Source: Jiangella aurantiaca (GTDB taxonomy: Bacteria; Actinomycetota; Actinomycetes; Jiangellales; Jiangellaceae). Taken from it: a stretch of DNA of 48,795 bases. The position numbers and the translations under genes were made by a program. The notes under the pieces are model-generated. The model was not told the DNA's origin. It did no database searches and saw nothing but the letters and a program-made list of their open reading frames with translations. This document shows positions 1 to 10,230 of this stretch, in pieces; position 1 is the first letter of the stretch, and every line of letters begins with the position of its first letter. The stretch is taken from positions 1 through 48,795 of the forward strand of contig NZ_SMLB01000048.1 in the NCBI RefSeq assembly GCF_004349105.1, written 5' to 3'.

Positions 1-170
1 CCCGCAGCCCCACCCCCCGCTCCGGCAAGGCGGCGCAGGAAGCTGCCCGCCGCGCCGGCGTCGGGCGCGAGCACAAGGATGCCGGCGCCGTCGAACTGGC
101 CGGCGATGCGGGCCCGCTCGGTGGGGGAGCTGGTGATGCACACGACGACCGGTGCGGGATCACTGGGCAT
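1..170 (-). CDS. N-terminal fragment of an unrecognised protein (runs off the window)
   Basis: An open frame starts at ATG 170 and continues past the window edge. The start overlaps the stop of the TrmB-type regulator gene by 11 bases, so the two are probably co-transcribed and translationally coupled. The visible 56 residues begin MPSDPAPVVVCITSSPTERA and continue with a second hydrophobic stretch (GILVLAPD). This strand-helix-strand pattern suits a Rossmann-like or receiver-like domain. A LuxR-type regulator with a degenerate receiver would fit next to TrmB, but no diagnostic motif is present, so the function is unknown. Confidence 0.5.
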   Translation of the reverse strand, partial: MPSDPAPVVVCITSSPTERARIAGQFDGAGILVLAPDAGAAGSFLRRLAGAGGGAA

Positions 171-993
171 GGCCACCGTCCACGGTCACCGGTTCGTGGT
201 CGTGCTGGTGGCGGAAGGCGTCCGGATCGATCGGCATCGATGCCGTCCACAGGGTGTCGAACAGCAGCCCGAGTGCGCCGGCCAGCTCGCGGCTGCGCAC
301 GATCAGCGCGACCACGCCACCGACCCCTGGGGCGAACAGCGGCATCAGCACCGTGTGGCCGTCGAACACCGCGAACTTCATCGGCAGGTCGCCGTGGAAG
401 ACCCGGGCGTCCTCGCCGGCGTCGATCCAGGCGCCGATGTTGTCGGCGATGGACGGATGCCGCATGAGCCCGTGGTCGTAGACGGCGCGCGCCCGGACGC
501 CGCGGGCGAGCGCGTCGAGTTCGGGCTGGTTGGTGCCGCCGAGCTGGACTGGCCGCCGCACCACGATGTCGATGGTCTGCTGCGATGCGGCGTGGAGCCG
601 GTCGAAGCGGTCGCCGACGAGCTTGGGTGTGCGCAGGATCTCGACCAGTTCGCCGTCGCCGGCGGCGCTGGACTCGAACCGGCGCATGAGGTCGGGCAGC
701 GCCGACTGCACGTGTTGCTCGCGTTCGCGCAGTTCCTCCCGGCCGCGCTCGAGCAGGCCGGCGAGCGCGATGTCGGGTGCGGCCGGCTGGAACCGGCTGC
801 TGTACCCGGCGCCGGCATCGACGAGCCCCTTGTCGACGAGCGAGCGCAAGATGAGGTACACGCTGCTGCGCGACGTGCCGGTGAGGTCGGCGATGGTGCC
901 TGCGGCCAGCGGTGACTGTTCGAGCAGGCACAGATAGATGCGGGCCTCTGTCTTGGTGAGGCCCAGCTCCTCGAGGAGCGATTCGGTCTGCAC
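160..993 (-). CDS. TrmB-family winged-helix transcriptional regulator
   Basis: A 277-residue DNA-binding protein. Residues about 3-70 form a TrmB-type winged helix, recognisable from LGLTKTEARIYLCLLE followed by SRSSVYLILRSLVDKGLV. Residues about 110-265 match the effector or dimerisation part of actinomycete TrmB-like regulators. The start is GTG at 993, with GGAGG about six bases upstream on the minus strand. The gene diverges from the secreted subtilase gene across a 197-bp intergenic region, so it may regulate that protease; this is inferred from position only. It overlaps the next minus-strand gene. The family call is secure, while the ligand and target are unknown. Confidence 0.85.
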   Translation of the reverse strand: MQTESLLEELGLTKTEARIYLCLLEQSPLAAGTIADLTGTSRSSVYLILRSLVDKGLVDAGAGYSSRFQPAAPDIALAGLLERGREELREREQHVQSALPDLMRRFESSAAGDGELVEILRTPKLVGDRFDRLHAASQQTIDIVVRRPVQLGGTNQPELDALARGVRARAVYDHGLMRHPSIADNIGAWIDAGEDARVFHGDLPMKFAVFDGHTVLMPLFAPGVGGVVALIVRSRELAGALGLLFDTLWTASMPIDPDAFRHQHDHEPVTVDGGHAQ

Positions 994-1067
994 ACGCGCC
1001 TCCGGGGGTGTCGGGCGTGCCGGGATTGCGCCAATGGTGACCCCGCCCGACCCACCGCGTCAAACAC

Positions 1068-1088
1068 GTCGTACAAGTTGTGGACGAC
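1068..1088. promoter_or_regulatory. imperfect dyad between the TrmB gene and the subtilase gene
   Basis: A 21-bp imperfect inverted repeat with outer arms GTCGT and ACGAC, enclosing the 9-bp palindrome ACAAGTTGT. It lies roughly midway between the divergent starts at 993 and 1191. It is a plausible operator for the TrmB-type regulator, inferred only from symmetry and position. Confidence 0.35.
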
Positions 1089-1190
1089 ATTCTCCGATTG
1101 CCCGCGAACTGCCCCGATCGTGACCCCGAAACCGCCCCTTTCCGCCCGTAAGGTCGCTCTCACTGTCGGGCGTCACAGGAGGTCAGGTCC

Positions 1191-4100
1191 ATGAGCAAGC
1201 AGGTGCGGCTCGGGCTGGGCGTCGCGGGTGCGATGGTGCTCGCGGCCGCGTTCCTCCCCGTCCCGGCGGCGACGGCGGACGGCGCAGCGGCCGCACCCGA
1301 TCCGGCGACGGCCGACGACGCTCCGGCGACCATCGAACCGCAGCTGCGCCGCCAGCTGGCCGCCGCCGACACCGCCGAGCTGTGGGTGCGCTTCGACGAC
1401 CAGGCCGACCTGACGGAAGCATCCGCCGTCGCCGACTGGACCGAACGCGGCACGGCGGTCGCGCAGGCGCTGCGGCAGACCGCCGAGAGCAGCCAGGCCG
1501 CCGTCCGCGCCCAGCTCGACGCCGAGGGCGTCGAGTACGAGGCGTTCTGGGCCACCAACGCCATCCGCATCCCCGACGGCACGGAGGAGCTGGCCGCCGA
1601 GCTGGCCGCGCAGCCCGAGGTCGACTCGCTGCACCCCGCCCGGGCCTACGAGTTGCCCGACCCCGCCACCACCCCGGCCGACCAGGCGCGTGCCGCCGCG
1701 GCCGCCGTCGAGTGGGGCATCGCGAACATCAACGCCGACGACGTCTGGGACCAGTACGGCGCCACCGGACAGGGCATCACCGTCGCGAGCATCGACTCCG
1801 GCGTGCAGTACGACCATCCGGCGCTGGTCGGGCAGTATCGCGGCGCCAACCCTGACGGCACGTTCGACCACGCCTACAACTGGTTCGACGCCCGCGGGGT
1901 GTGCGACGGCGCGCCGTGCGACGACCACGGCCACGGCACCCACACCATGGGCACCATGGCCGGCGACGACGCCGGCGGCAGCGCCATCGGGGTGGCGCCG
2001 GGGGCGCGCTGGATCGCCACCAACGGCTGCTGCACCGACGAGGCGCTCATAGCGTCCGGCCAGTGGCTGCTCGAGCCCACGGACCCGCACGGCGAGCACC
2101 CCGATGCCGGCCGGCGGCCGCACGTCGTCAACAACTCGTGGGGCAGCGAGCTCCCGTCGACCGACCCGTTCATGGAGGATGTCAGCCGCGCCTGGGCGGC
2201 GTCGGGCATCTTCGGGGTCTGGGCCAACGGCAACCTGGGGCCGCGCTGCCTGACGTCCAGCTCGCCGGGCAGCCGGACGGTCAACTACTCCGTCGGCGCC
2301 TACGACGTGAACGACGCGATCGCCGGGTTCTCCGGTCGCGGCGCCGGCCAGGACGGCGAGATCAAGCCGAACCTGTCCGCGCCCGGCGTCGACGTCCGGT
2401 CTGCGTGGCCGGGCGGCGGCTACGTCGAGGCCGACGGCACCTCCATGGCGGCGCCGCACGTGGCCGGGGCCATCGCGCTGGCATGGTCGGCGGCGCCGGC
2501 CCTGGTCGGCGAGGTCGAGAGCACCGTCGAACTGCTCGACGGCACCGCCCGCGACACCGCGAACGGCGAGTGCGGCGGCGCCGGCGCCGACAACAACGTG
2601 TTCGGCGAGGGCCGGCTCGACGCGCTCGCGCTGCTCGACTCCGCGCCGGTCGGCGAGACCGGCACGCTGGTCACGACCGCCACCGACGCCGGCACCGGCG
2701 ACCCGATCCCGGGCGCGCTGGTCACCATCACCGGGCCGGTCGAGCGCGAGCGGACCACCGGCGACGACGGCACCTTCACCGTCCCGCTGCGGGTCGGCGA
2801 CTACGAGGTGACCGCGACGGCGTTCGGCTACCTGCCGCGCACCGCATCCGTGCACGTCACCGAGAACGAGACGGTCGCCGTCGAGCTCGCGCTGCAGCGC
2901 CAGGACACCGTCACCGTCAGCGGGCGGGTCATCGACGGCTCGGGGCAGGGCTGGCCGCTGTACGCGCAGGTCACGGTCCACGGCATGCCTGGCGGGACGG
3001 TGCATACGTCGCCCGACGACGGCCGCTACGCCATCGACGTCCCGGTCGGTGCGTCGTACGCGCTGAGCATCGTGTCCGAGTACGCGGGCTACCAGCCGGC
3101 CAGCACCGTCCTCGTCGCCGGCGACGAGGACGTGACGGCCGACGTCACGCTGGCCCGCGAGGCCGGCCGGTGCACGACGGCCGGCTACGCGTACGCCTAC
3201 ACCGGCGGCGGCGCCGACTTCGACCACGGCCTGCCCGACGGCTGGACCGTCACCGACGGCAACGGCAGCGGCGAGGTCTGGGCCTTCGACGACCCGTACG
3301 ACAAGGGCAACCTCACGGGCGGCAGCGAGGCGTCGGCCAGCGTGCAGAGCCCCGGCCTCGGCGTCTACATCGACTCCACACTGACCACGCCGGTGTACGA
3401 CCTCAGCGACGACGCCGCGCCGGTCATCGGGTTCCGGCAGGCGCTGATCCAGCTCAGCGACATCGCCGATGTCGACCTCAGCGTCGACGGCGGCGCCACC
3501 TGGTCGACGGTGCTGCGGCAGACCCGGGTCGACGAACGTGCCGGCGCCGAGAAGACCATCCCGATCCCGCAGGCCGCCGGGCAGCCCGCCGTCCAGGTGC
3601 GCTTCCGTTACCACAACGCCCGGTTCAGCTCGTACTCCTGGCAGCTGGACGACGTGTATGTCGGCAGCCGCGAGTGCGTGCCGGTCGCGGGCGGCCTGGT
3701 GATCGGCACCGTGAGCGACGCCAACACCGGCGCGCCGCTCACCGGCGCCCGGGTGGCCGACACAGCGGCGCCGCTCGACCCGGTCCTGTCGGTCGCGACG
3801 GCCGACGACCCGGCGCTGCCCGACGGCTTCTACGCGCTGTTCGCGGCCGGCACCTCGCCGCGGCTCAGCGCCGACGCCGACCGGTACGCCCGCGGTGAGG
3901 CGGCGGTCCACATCGACGCCGGGGGAGTGACCCGGCACGACATCGCCCTGGCCGCCGGGCGGCTGGAGGTGTCGGACGGGGTCGACGCGGCGCTCGAGCT
4001 CGGCGGCGCCGCGGAGCACACGGTCACGGTGACCAACACCGGCACCGCGCCGGTCGCGGTCCAGCTCACCGAGCGGCAGGGCGACACCACGATCCTCCGG

Positions 4101-5600
4101 CCCGACGGCAGCACCGTCAGCCGGGCCGAGATCGCCGCGTCACCCGGCGCGCCGATCGTGCGGGTCGAGGGCGACGCGTCGCCGCTCGGCTACGATCCGG
4201 CGGCCGCGGCGGGAGCGGCTCCGGCGGCAGCCGCAGCGGCCGCGTCGCCCGGCGACGGGCCCTGGACCGATCTCGCCGCCTACCCGATGCCCGTCCTCGA
4301 CAACGCCGTCGGCGAGCTCAACGGCCGCCTCTTCTCCGTCGGCGGCATCGGCGGCACCGGCGTCCTCGACTGGGTCAGCGCCGGCTGGTCGTACGACCCG
4401 GCGATGCTGCGCTGGGAGCCGATCGCCGACCTGCCGCAGGCCCGCGAGGCGGCGATGGGCGCGGTCATCGGCGACCTGTTCTACGTCACCGGCGGACGGT
4501 GGAGCGACCAGCGGCCGAAGAGCGACACGTGGGCGTACGACCCCTTCACCGACCGGTGGACCGCCCGCGCCAAAGCGCCGATGCCGGTCTACGGGGCCGG
4601 CCGGGCCGTGCTCGACGGCCAGCTGTACGTCGTCGGCGGCTGCGACAACAACTGCGGCCGCGACACCGTCTACCGTTACGACCCGCCGACGAACACATGG
4701 TCGACACTGGCGCCGTACCCGATCAGCACGTCGCGGCAGGCCTGCGCCGGCATCGACGGCCGGGTGTACTGCGCCGGCGGCATTCAGCGCGACGGCCGGA
4801 TCAGCGATCACACCTACGCCTACGACCCCGCCACGAACACCTGGACCCGGGTCGCCGACCTGCCGGCCGCGCGCTGGGGCATGGCCTATACCGGCGCGTC
4901 CGACGAGCTGATCGTCGCCGGCGGCTACGACGGCAGCGCCATCACCAACGAGAGCTGGGCCTACGACCCCGGCGCCGACGCCTGGCTCGACCTGCCGGCG
5001 CCGGCTAACGTGCTGTACCGCAGCGGCAGCACGTGCGGGCTGAACCGCGTCGGCGGCAGCGACCGCACCGGCTTCTTCCCGGTCACCACGGTCGACCAGC
5101 TGCCCACCTACGGCGACTGCCGCCCGGCCGACGTGCCGTGGCTCTCGGTGGACGGCGGCGCCGCGGTACTCGAGCCGGGGGAGTCGACGCAGGTCACGCT
5201 CCATCTCGCCGCCGACGTCGCGCAGCCGGGAACGTACGAGGGCGGGGTCTGGATCCGCGAAGACACTCCGTACGCCGTCGCCCCGGTGGACGTGTCGATG
5301 ACGGTCGAAGTGCCGCGTCGCTGGGGCGCACTGGTCGGCACCGTGACGGGCGCGGCCTGCGGCGAGGACGGTACGGCCGGGGTGGCGGTCGCCGGGGCGA
5401 ACGTGCTGATCGACGGCCGCGGCGCCGACGCCACCGTCCGCACCGACCGCGGCGGCCGGTTCCTGCGCTGGGTCGATCGCGCCGACATGCCACTGACCCT
5501 CACCACCACGGCGGACGGCTACGAGACCGACAGCCGCCGGATCCGGCCGCCTACTTCCGGCCCGTCGATCGTGGAGGTTGAGCTGGCTTGCACCGGATAG
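1191..5600 (+). CDS. secreted S8 subtilisin-like protease with carboxypeptidase-regulatory and Kelch domains
   Basis: A 1469-residue exported serine protease. A signal peptide (about 1-29) is followed by a propeptide-like region (about 50-155). The S8 catalytic domain (about 180-480) has Asp202 in [10 protein letters not shown], His248 in HGHGTH, oxyanion Asn348 and nucleophile Ser418 in [11 protein letters not shown], so the triad is intact. Carboxypeptidase-regulatory-like folds lie at about 492-570, 575-653, 837-920 and 1378-1469. A MAM/immunoreactive-like beta domain lies at about 675-833. About five Kelch repeats span 1023-1272. The start has AGGAGG at 1177-1182, eight bases upstream. 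The accessory domains suggest cell-surface or substrate binding. It diverges from the TrmB-type regulator. Confidence 0.93.
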   Translation: MSKQVRLGLGVAGAMVLAAAFLPVPAATADGAAAAPDPATADDAPATIEPQLRRQLAAADTAELWVRFDDQADLTEASAVADWTERGTAVAQALRQTAESSQAAVRAQLDAEGVEYEAFWATNAIRIPDGTEELAAELAAQPEVDSLHPARAYELPDPATTPADQARAAAAAVEWGIANINADDVWDQYGATGQGITVASIDSGVQYDHPALVGQYRGANPDGTFDHAYNWFDARGVCDGAPCDDHGHGTHTMGTMAGDDAGGSAIGVAPGARWIATNGCCTDEALIASGQWLLEPTDPHGEHPDAGRRPHVVNNSWGSELPSTDPFMEDVSRAWAASGIFGVWANGNLGPRCLTSSSPGSRTVNYSVGAYDVNDAIAGFSGRGAGQDGEIKPNLSAPGVDVRSAWPGGGYVEADGTSMAAPHVAGAIALAWSAAPALVGEVESTVELLDGTARDTANGECGGAGADNNVFGEGRLDALALLDSAPVGETGTLVTTATDAGTGDPIPGALVTITGPVERERTTGDDGTFTVPLRVGDYEVTATAFGYLPRTASVHVTENETVAVELALQRQDTVTVSGRVIDGSGQGWPLYAQVTVHGMPGGTVHTSPDDGRYAIDVPVGASYALSIVSEYAGYQPASTVLVAGDEDVTADVTLAREAGRCTTAGYAYAYTGGGADFDHGLPDGWTVTDGNGSGEVWAFDDPYDKGNLTGGSEASASVQSPGLGVYIDSTLTTPVYDLSDDAAPVIGFRQALIQLSDIADVDLSVDGGATWSTVLRQTRVDERAGAEKTIPIPQAAGQPAVQVRFRYHNARFSSYSWQLDDVYVGSRECVPVAGGLVIGTVSDANTGAPLTGARVADTAAPLDPVLSVATADDPALPDGFYALFAAGTSPRLSADADRYARGEAAVHIDAGGVTRHDIALAAGRLEVSDGVDAALELGGAAEHTVTVTNTGTAPVAVQLTERQGDTTILRPDGSTVSRAEIAASPGAPIVRVEGDASPLGYDPAAAAGAAPAAAAAAASPGDGPWTDLAAYPMPVLDNAVGELNGRLFSVGGIGGTGVLDWVSAGWSYDPAMLRWEPIADLPQAREAAMGAVIGDLFYVTGGRWSDQRPKSDTWAYDPFTDRWTARAKAPMPVYGAGRAVLDGQLYVVGGCDNNCGRDTVYRYDPPTNTWSTLAPYPISTSRQACAGIDGRVYCAGGIQRDGRISDHTYAYDPATNTWTRVADLPAARWGMAYTGASDELIVAGGYDGSAITNESWAYDPGADAWLDLPAPANVLYRSGSTCGLNRVGGSDRTGFFPVTTVDQLPTYGDCRPADVPWLSVDGGAAVLEPGESTQVTLHLAADVAQPGTYEGGVWIREDTPYAVAPVDVSMTVEVPRRWGALVGTVTGAACGEDGTAGVAVAGANVLIDGRGADATVRTDRGGRFLRWVDRADMPLTLTTTADGYETDSRRIRPPTSGPSIVEVELACTG

Positions 5601-5777
5601 AACGCGGGACGGCGGCGTCGTAGCGGCCGCGTGCGCCTCACCGGCGCAGTGGCCGACAACCCCGGACGTCCGCCCGCCTGCAGGCGGCCCGCTGACCGGC
5701 GCGCCGCCCGTGCCTCCAGCTGGTCGCCGGGCGGAAACGCGGAGCGTCGAAGACGGCGCCGCCCGGTCCCGGCCCTG

Positions 5778-6770
5778 TCACGGGGTAGTGGGAGCGCCGA
5801 ACAGGGCCTCGTGCAGTCGCGCCGCGCCGTCGGGGTCGAGCGAGCGGGCGGCCAGCCACGCGGCACCGGCGGCACCGTCCAGCGCCACGCCGATGACGGC
5901 GTCGGGCCACCGCTCCGAGAGCCCGTCCCGGACCAGCGCGGCCAGCGGCGTGTCGCCGGTCAGCAGCGATCCGGCCAGCACGATCGGCGTCGCCTCGCCG
6001 GCGGCACGGACGACCCCCACGGCGGCGAGCAGATGGTCCGCGGCGTCCGCGAGAATCCGGTCCGCCGCCGGGTCGATCCCCGCGTTCGCCGTCACCAGCG
6101 GCGCCAGCGCCGACAGCGCCACCGGCGGCCGGGCGTGCACGGCCAGCACGATGTCGTTGGCCACGGCCCGCGACGGCGTGAACTCGGCGAGGCCGGCCAA
6201 CGTCTGTACCACCGCCTGCCCCAGCGGCCCCGGCACCGCGCCCAGGTCCAGCGAGGCCAGCGTCACCCGGACCGCCTCCCGCCCGATCCAGAACCCCGAC
6301 CCGAGGTCGCCCAGCAGCCACCCGTGCCCGTCGACGATCTGGGCGGGAGACCGGTCGGCGAACCGGGCGGTGATCGCACCGGTGCCTGACAGCACGAGCG
6401 TCCCGTCCGGCTCAGGAGTCCCGGCCACGAACGCCCCCACCGCATCCGCGACGACGCGGTAACCGCAGGTCAGGCCTGCCGCCTCCCACCGAGCCGCCAG
6501 CATCGACGCGATCTCCGGCTGGACGAAGTGGTTGTCGCCGGCCGACGCGATCACCGCCGCCCGCACGTCGGCGGGATCCACCGTCTCCAGGGCCGCGTCG
6601 AGCGCCGCCGACACCGCGTCCAACGCCTTCGACAACGCGTGCGACGTGACGTTGGCGCCCTCGCTCCGGCCCGTGCCGAGCCGACACCCGGCACCGTCGA
6701 TGACGACCGCCCGGGTGGACGTGCCGCCGATGTCGAGGCCGATCGCGAGCGGCGCCTCAGAGGTCCCCAC
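5778..6770 (-). CDS. BadF/BadG-type ATPase, probable N-acetylglucosamine kinase
   Basis: A 330-residue ASKHA-fold sugar kinase. The phosphate-1 motif is LDIGGTSTRA near the N terminus, an adenosine/phosphate motif LVLSGTGAI lies mid-protein, and DGHGWLLGDLGSG is the usual BadF/NAGK family signature. Such proteins phosphorylate GlcNAc or glucosamine with ATP. The frame opens further upstream, but GTG 6770 is preferred because an AAGGGAG Shine-Dalgarno sequence lies eight bases before it and homology begins there. It is divergent from the rpiR-SIS-ngcEFG operon, whose transporter imports unphosphorylated GlcNAc, so a cytoplasmic GlcNAc kinase is the natural partner. Substrate identity is inferred from context. 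Confidence 0.85.
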   Translation of the reverse strand: MGTSEAPLAIGLDIGGTSTRAVVIDGAGCRLGTGRSEGANVTSHALSKALDAVSAALDAALETVDPADVRAAVIASAGDNHFVQPEIASMLAARWEAAGLTCGYRVVADAVGAFVAGTPEPDGTLVLSGTGAITARFADRSPAQIVDGHGWLLGDLGSGFWIGREAVRVTLASLDLGAVPGPLGQAVVQTLAGLAEFTPSRAVANDIVLAVHARPPVALSALAPLVTANAGIDPAADRILADAADHLLAAVGVVRAAGEATPIVLAGSLLTGDTPLAALVRDGLSERWPDAVIGVALDGAAGAAWLAARSLDPDGAARLHEALFGAPTTP

Positions 6771-6903
6771 TGACTGTGCTCCCTTCCTGCCGGTTCCGCC
6801 CGGTCTCGGCCCGGCCGCCGCCCTTTCTACCCGGCCCGGCCGGTCAACCCGGTCTCGCCCCGGCTGCAGGTGGGTCACGCTTCCGAAAACTCTCGTCAAA
6901 CTC

Positions 6904-6934
6904 TTGACATCCGGGCGCAGGTAGAAAGAATTCT
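6904..6934 (+). promoter_or_regulatory. promoter of the GlcNAc operon with an AGAATTCT palindrome
   Basis: TTGACA at 6904-6909 is followed after 16-17 bases by AAGAAT/AGAATT (6926-6932). The -10 region overlaps the perfect palindrome AGAATTCT at 6927-6934, a position suited to a repressor, most likely the RpiR protein encoded just downstream. The 220-bp intergenic region also serves the divergent kinase gene. Confidence 0.5.
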
Positions 6935-6990
6935 CACCACTACGGCTCTAAGGGCCGCAGGCGAAACTGACTACCACGCCGGGAGGTCGT

Positions 6991-7944
6991 GTGGCGGAAG
7001 GGACACTACCCACCGCGGAAGTGCCCGAGGCCGGGTCGCCCGCCGACTCCGTGCTCATGCGGATCCGCGCCGCACTGCCGGACCTGCCCGCCGCGTTGCA
7101 GCGGGTGGGGGAGCAGGTGCTGTCCGCGCCCGCCGTCGTCGCACGGGCGACGATCCTGGAGACGGCCGAGCGGAGCGGGACGTCGGCGGCGACGGTGACC
7201 CGGTTCTGCCGCGCGCTGGGCCTGCCCGGCTACGCCGACCTGCGGCTGGCGATGGCCGAGGAGACCGGCCGCTCGTCCGCCGTCGCCGGCTGGGAGATCG
7301 ACATCGGCCGCGAGATCCTGCCGACGGACTCGCTGCGCGAGATGCTCGACCTCATCACGACGGCCGACCTGCGGGCCATCCAGGAGACGGCGGCCCAGCT
7401 GGACCTCGGCGAGGTCGAGAAGGCCGCCGACGCCATCGCGACCGCCGGACGGGTCGAGGTCTACGGCATCGGCGGCAGCGCCCTGGTCGCCGGTGAGATG
7501 CAGCTGTGCCTGCACCGCATCGGCATCCCGACGTGGTCGTGGAGCGACGTGCACGTCGGCCTCACCAGCGCCGCACTCCTCGGGCCGAGCGATGTCGCGA
7601 TCGCCGTCTCCCACTCCGGCGCCACCTACGAGACGGTGGAGATGCTGTCCGCGGCCGGCAGCCGCGGCGCCACCACAGTCGCGCTCACCAGTTACCGCAA
7701 CTCCGCGCTCGCCGAGGTCGCCGACATCGTCCTCACGACCGCCATCCACGAGACGACGTTCCGGCCCGACGCCCTGGCGGCCCGGCACCCGCAGCTGATC
7801 GTGCTCGACCTGATCTACGTGGCGGTCGCGCAGCGGCGGTACGAGACGACCGGGGTCGCCCTCAACCTGACCGCGCAGGCGGTCAGCGCGCATCGCGCCG
7901 TCAGCCCCGAGACGGCGCGAGCACTGAAGAAGGAGCAGCGGTGA
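6991..7944 (+). CDS. MurR/RpiR-family regulator (HTH plus SIS domain)
   Basis: A 317-residue transcription factor. Residues about 20-95 form the RpiR-type helix-turn-helix (SGTSAATVTRFCRALGLPGY). Residues about 130-275 form a SIS sugar-phosphate-binding domain with GIGGSALVAGEMQLCLHRIG and VSHSGATYETVEML. Regulators of this family sense amino-sugar or other sugar phosphates. The start is GTG 6991 behind GGGAGG at 6981-6986; the spacing is short, and a later ATG near 7057 is possible. It overlaps the SIS-protein gene by 4 bp (GTGA) and heads the ngc operon, so local control by a GlcNAc-derived phosphate is likely. This is inference. Confidence 0.9.
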   Translation: MAEGTLPTAEVPEAGSPADSVLMRIRAALPDLPAALQRVGEQVLSAPAVVARATILETAERSGTSAATVTRFCRALGLPGYADLRLAMAEETGRSSAVAGWEIDIGREILPTDSLREMLDLITTADLRAIQETAAQLDLGEVEKAADAIATAGRVEVYGIGGSALVAGEMQLCLHRIGIPTWSWSDVHVGLTSAALLGPSDVAIAVSHSGATYETVEMLSAAGSRGATTVALTSYRNSALAEVADIVLTTAIHETTFRPDALAARHPQLIVLDLIYVAVAQRRYETTGVALNLTAQAVSAHRAVSPETARALKKEQR

Positions 7945-8696
7945 ACGACGTCAGCGCGGCCGGTTACCTGGCCCGGCTCACCGAGATCGTCGAGCGCGTC
8001 AGCACGACACAGCTCGACGGCGTGCAGCGCGCGGCGGACATCGTCGCCCGGTCGGTGCGCGACGGCGGCGTCGTCCAGGCGTTCGGCACCGGGCACTCGC
8101 AGGCGACGGCGATGGAGATCGCCGGGCGGGCCGGCGGGCTCATCCCCACCAACCGGATCGCGCTGTCCGACCTCGTCATGTACGGCGGCGAGGAGCCCGA
8201 GACGATCCTCGACCCGCGCACCGAACGCGACCCGTCCCTGGCCCAGCGCCTCTACGACATCGCGCCGATCGAGGCGCACGACGTGTTCGTCATCGCGTCG
8301 AACTCCGGCATCAACGGCAGCATCGTCGGGATGGCCGAGGTCGCCCGCAAGAACGGGCACCCCGTCATCGCGATCACGTCCCTGCAGCACAGCGAGCAGG
8401 TCGAGTCACGGCACCCGTCGGGGCGGAAGCTCACCGACCTCGCCGACGTCGTCCTCGACAACGGCGGGCCGTTCGGCGACGCCGTCCTGCCGCTGCCCGG
8501 AGGCGGCGCCGTCTGCGCCGTCTCGTCCATCACCGCGGCACTGCTCGCGCAGTTGCTCACGGCGGAGGTGGTCCGCCGGCTCCTCGCGGCCGGCGACACC
8601 CCGCCCGTCTATCTCTCCGCCAACGTCCCCGGAGGAGACATCCACAACGACGGCCTGCTGCAGCGGTACGCGGGCCGGATCCGGCGTGGTGGCTGA
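7941..8696 (+). CDS. SIS-domain protein of the UPF0309 family (NagS-like)
   Basis: A 251-residue protein that is a single SIS_2 domain. The sugar-phosphate-binding loops are visible as AFGTGHSQATAMEIAGRAGG (about 48-67) and VIASNSGINGS (about 116-126), with SRHPSGRKLTDLADVVLDNG later. It resembles the UPF0309 family of the phosphoheptose-isomerase superfamily. As I recall, the Streptomyces member SCO4393 (NagS) acts on GlcNAc-6-phosphate as a dehydratase. Placement between an amino-sugar-type regulator and ngcEFG fits a role in GlcNAc-6-P metabolism. The GTG start overlaps the rpiR stop, with AAGGAG upstream. The exact reaction is inferred. Confidence 0.85.
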   Translation: MNDVSAAGYLARLTEIVERVSTTQLDGVQRAADIVARSVRDGGVVQAFGTGHSQATAMEIAGRAGGLIPTNRIALSDLVMYGGEEPETILDPRTERDPSLAQRLYDIAPIEAHDVFVIASNSGINGSIVGMAEVARKNGHPVIAITSLQHSEQVESRHPSGRKLTDLADVVLDNGGPFGDAVLPLPGGGAVCAVSSITAALLAQLLTAEVVRRLLAAGDTPPVYLSANVPGGDIHNDGLLQRYAGRIRRGG

Positions 8697-8743
8697 GGGA
8701 ATCGCCGGACCCAGATCACAACCAGTCCAGGAGAGGTTTCACG

Positions 8744-10222
8744 ATGTCCAGCAGCATCGAACGCACCCCTGCGGCGGCCGGCACGGACCGCCGGACCTTC
8801 CTGCAACGCGTCGCGCTCACCGGCGTGGCCCTCGGGCCCGGCGGCGCCTTCCTCGCGTCCTGCGCGACGGGCGGCAACGGTGACGATACCGACGACGAGG
8901 CCACCGAGGCGCCGACGGGCGACGTCTCCGAGGAGAACCCGCTCGGCATCCCCACCGACCAGCCGATCGAGGTCTACATCTTCGACGGCGGCTTCGGCGA
9001 CGAGTACGCCACCGAGCTGCACCAGCCGATCTTCCACGAGCGGTGGCCCGACATCCAGATCGACCACCACGCCGCCGTCGACATCGCCGGCGAGCTGCAG
9101 GCCCGGTTCGTCGCGGGGGACCCGCCGGACTTCATCAACAACTCCGGCGACGGCCAGATGGACCCCGGCCAGCTCATCAGCGACGGCCTGCTCGCCGACC
9201 TGACCCCGCTGTTCGACGCGCCCAGCTGGGACGACCCGGAGGTGAAGGTGCGCGACACGCTGCTGCCCGGCACCATCGAGTCCGGCACCCAGAACGGGAA
9301 GCCGTACGTCCTCAACTACGCGTTCACCGTCTTCGGCCTCTGGTTCAACCAGACGCTGATGGACGAGAACGGCTGGCCGGTGCCGACGACGTGGCAGGAG
9401 ATGATGGACGTCTGCGCCGACATCGCCGCCACCGGCATCGCCCCGTGGGTCTACCAGGGCGTCACCGCGCCGCGCTACATGAACTGGCCGCTGCTGTCCA
9501 TGGCGACCAAGCTGGCCGGCCCGGAGATCCTGGTCCCGATCGACAACCTCGAGCCGGGCGCCTGGGGACACGAGGCGATCAAGGAGTCGGCGGCGGCGAT
9601 CCGCAGCCTGCGCGAGAACAACTACTTCCTCCCCGGCGTGGAGGGCATGGAGTTCCGCGACGCGCAGGGCCTGTGGGCCCGCGGCGAGGCCGTGTTCTGC
9701 CCATCCGGCTCGTGGCTGGAGAACGAGGAGGCCGACGCGATCGCCGAGAACCCGACGTTCCAGCTGGCCATGATGCCCGACCCGCTGCTGTCGGAGGACT
9801 CCGTCATGCCGCTGGAGACGGTGCGCGCCACCGCCGGCGAGCCGTACGTCGTCCCGGCCGACGCGAAGAACCCGCTCGGCGGCATGGAGTACATGCGGGC
9901 CATGCTGTCGATGGAGGGCGCCCGCGGCTTCACCGAGCGGGTCACCAGCCTGACGTCGGTCGCGGGGTCGTCGGAGGGTGTGCAGATCGAGGCGCCCGGC
10001 CTGGCCTCGGCGCAGGCCGCCCTGGAGGCCGCCGGCGACAACGTCATCAACTGGTTCTACCCGAACTGGTACAAGACCATGGAGAACCCCGGCATCGACC
10101 AGGCCACGGGCGCCCTGCTGCGCGCCGAGCTCACCGTCGACCAGTGGGTGGAACAGTGCGAGGCGGCGGCGACGCAGATCCGCGAGGACGACTCGATCGT
10201 CAAGCAGACCCGCGAGGGCTAG
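8744..10222 (+). CDS. ngcE: NgcE-like GlcNAc/chitobiose-binding lipoprotein
   Basis: A 492-residue extracellular solute-binding protein of an ABC importer. The N terminus has a twin-arginine motif (DRRTFLQRVALTG) and a lipobox (LASC), so it is probably a Tat-exported lipoprotein. The body matches Streptomyces NgcE throughout: VYIFDGGFGDEYA, a GDPPDFINNSGDGQMD segment, DLTPLFDAPSWDDPEVKVRDTL split by short variable stretches, and GSWLENEEA. NgcE binds N-acetylglucosamine and N,N'-diacetylchitobiose. The start has AGGAGAGG at 8729-8736. It is followed at 8 bp by the first permease gene. Assignment is by remembered family similarity and gene order. Confidence 0.92.
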   Translation: MSSSIERTPAAAGTDRRTFLQRVALTGVALGPGGAFLASCATGGNGDDTDDEATEAPTGDVSEENPLGIPTDQPIEVYIFDGGFGDEYATELHQPIFHERWPDIQIDHHAAVDIAGELQARFVAGDPPDFINNSGDGQMDPGQLISDGLLADLTPLFDAPSWDDPEVKVRDTLLPGTIESGTQNGKPYVLNYAFTVFGLWFNQTLMDENGWPVPTTWQEMMDVCADIAATGIAPWVYQGVTAPRYMNWPLLSMATKLAGPEILVPIDNLEPGAWGHEAIKESAAAIRSLRENNYFLPGVEGMEFRDAQGLWARGEAVFCPSGSWLENEEADAIAENPTFQLAMMPDPLLSEDSVMPLETVRATAGEPYVVPADAKNPLGGMEYMRAMLSMEGARGFTERVTSLTSVAGSSEGVQIEAPGLASAQAALEAAGDNVINWFYPNWYKTMENPGIDQATGALLRAELTVDQWVEQCEAAATQIREDDSIVKQTREG

Positions 10223-10230
10223 GGGCCTTC

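Noticed and set aside
1173-4019. 948-codon open frame on the minus strand opposite the subtilase gene
   Set aside because: The + strand protein has a complete S8 triad, signal peptide and ribosome-binding site. The antisense frame gives a low-complexity Arg/Val/Gly-rich sequence, as expected from high-GC codon bias.
5674-5687. CCGCCTGCAGGCGG as terminator between the subtilase and kinase genes
   Set aside because: The stem is only 5 bp with a TGCA loop, too weak to claim although the position between convergent genes is suitable.
9043-10230. Open frame extending NgcF upstream through ngcE
   Set aside because: It overlaps the well-supported ngcE gene and is Arg-rich and unlike any permease; NgcF starts at 10231.
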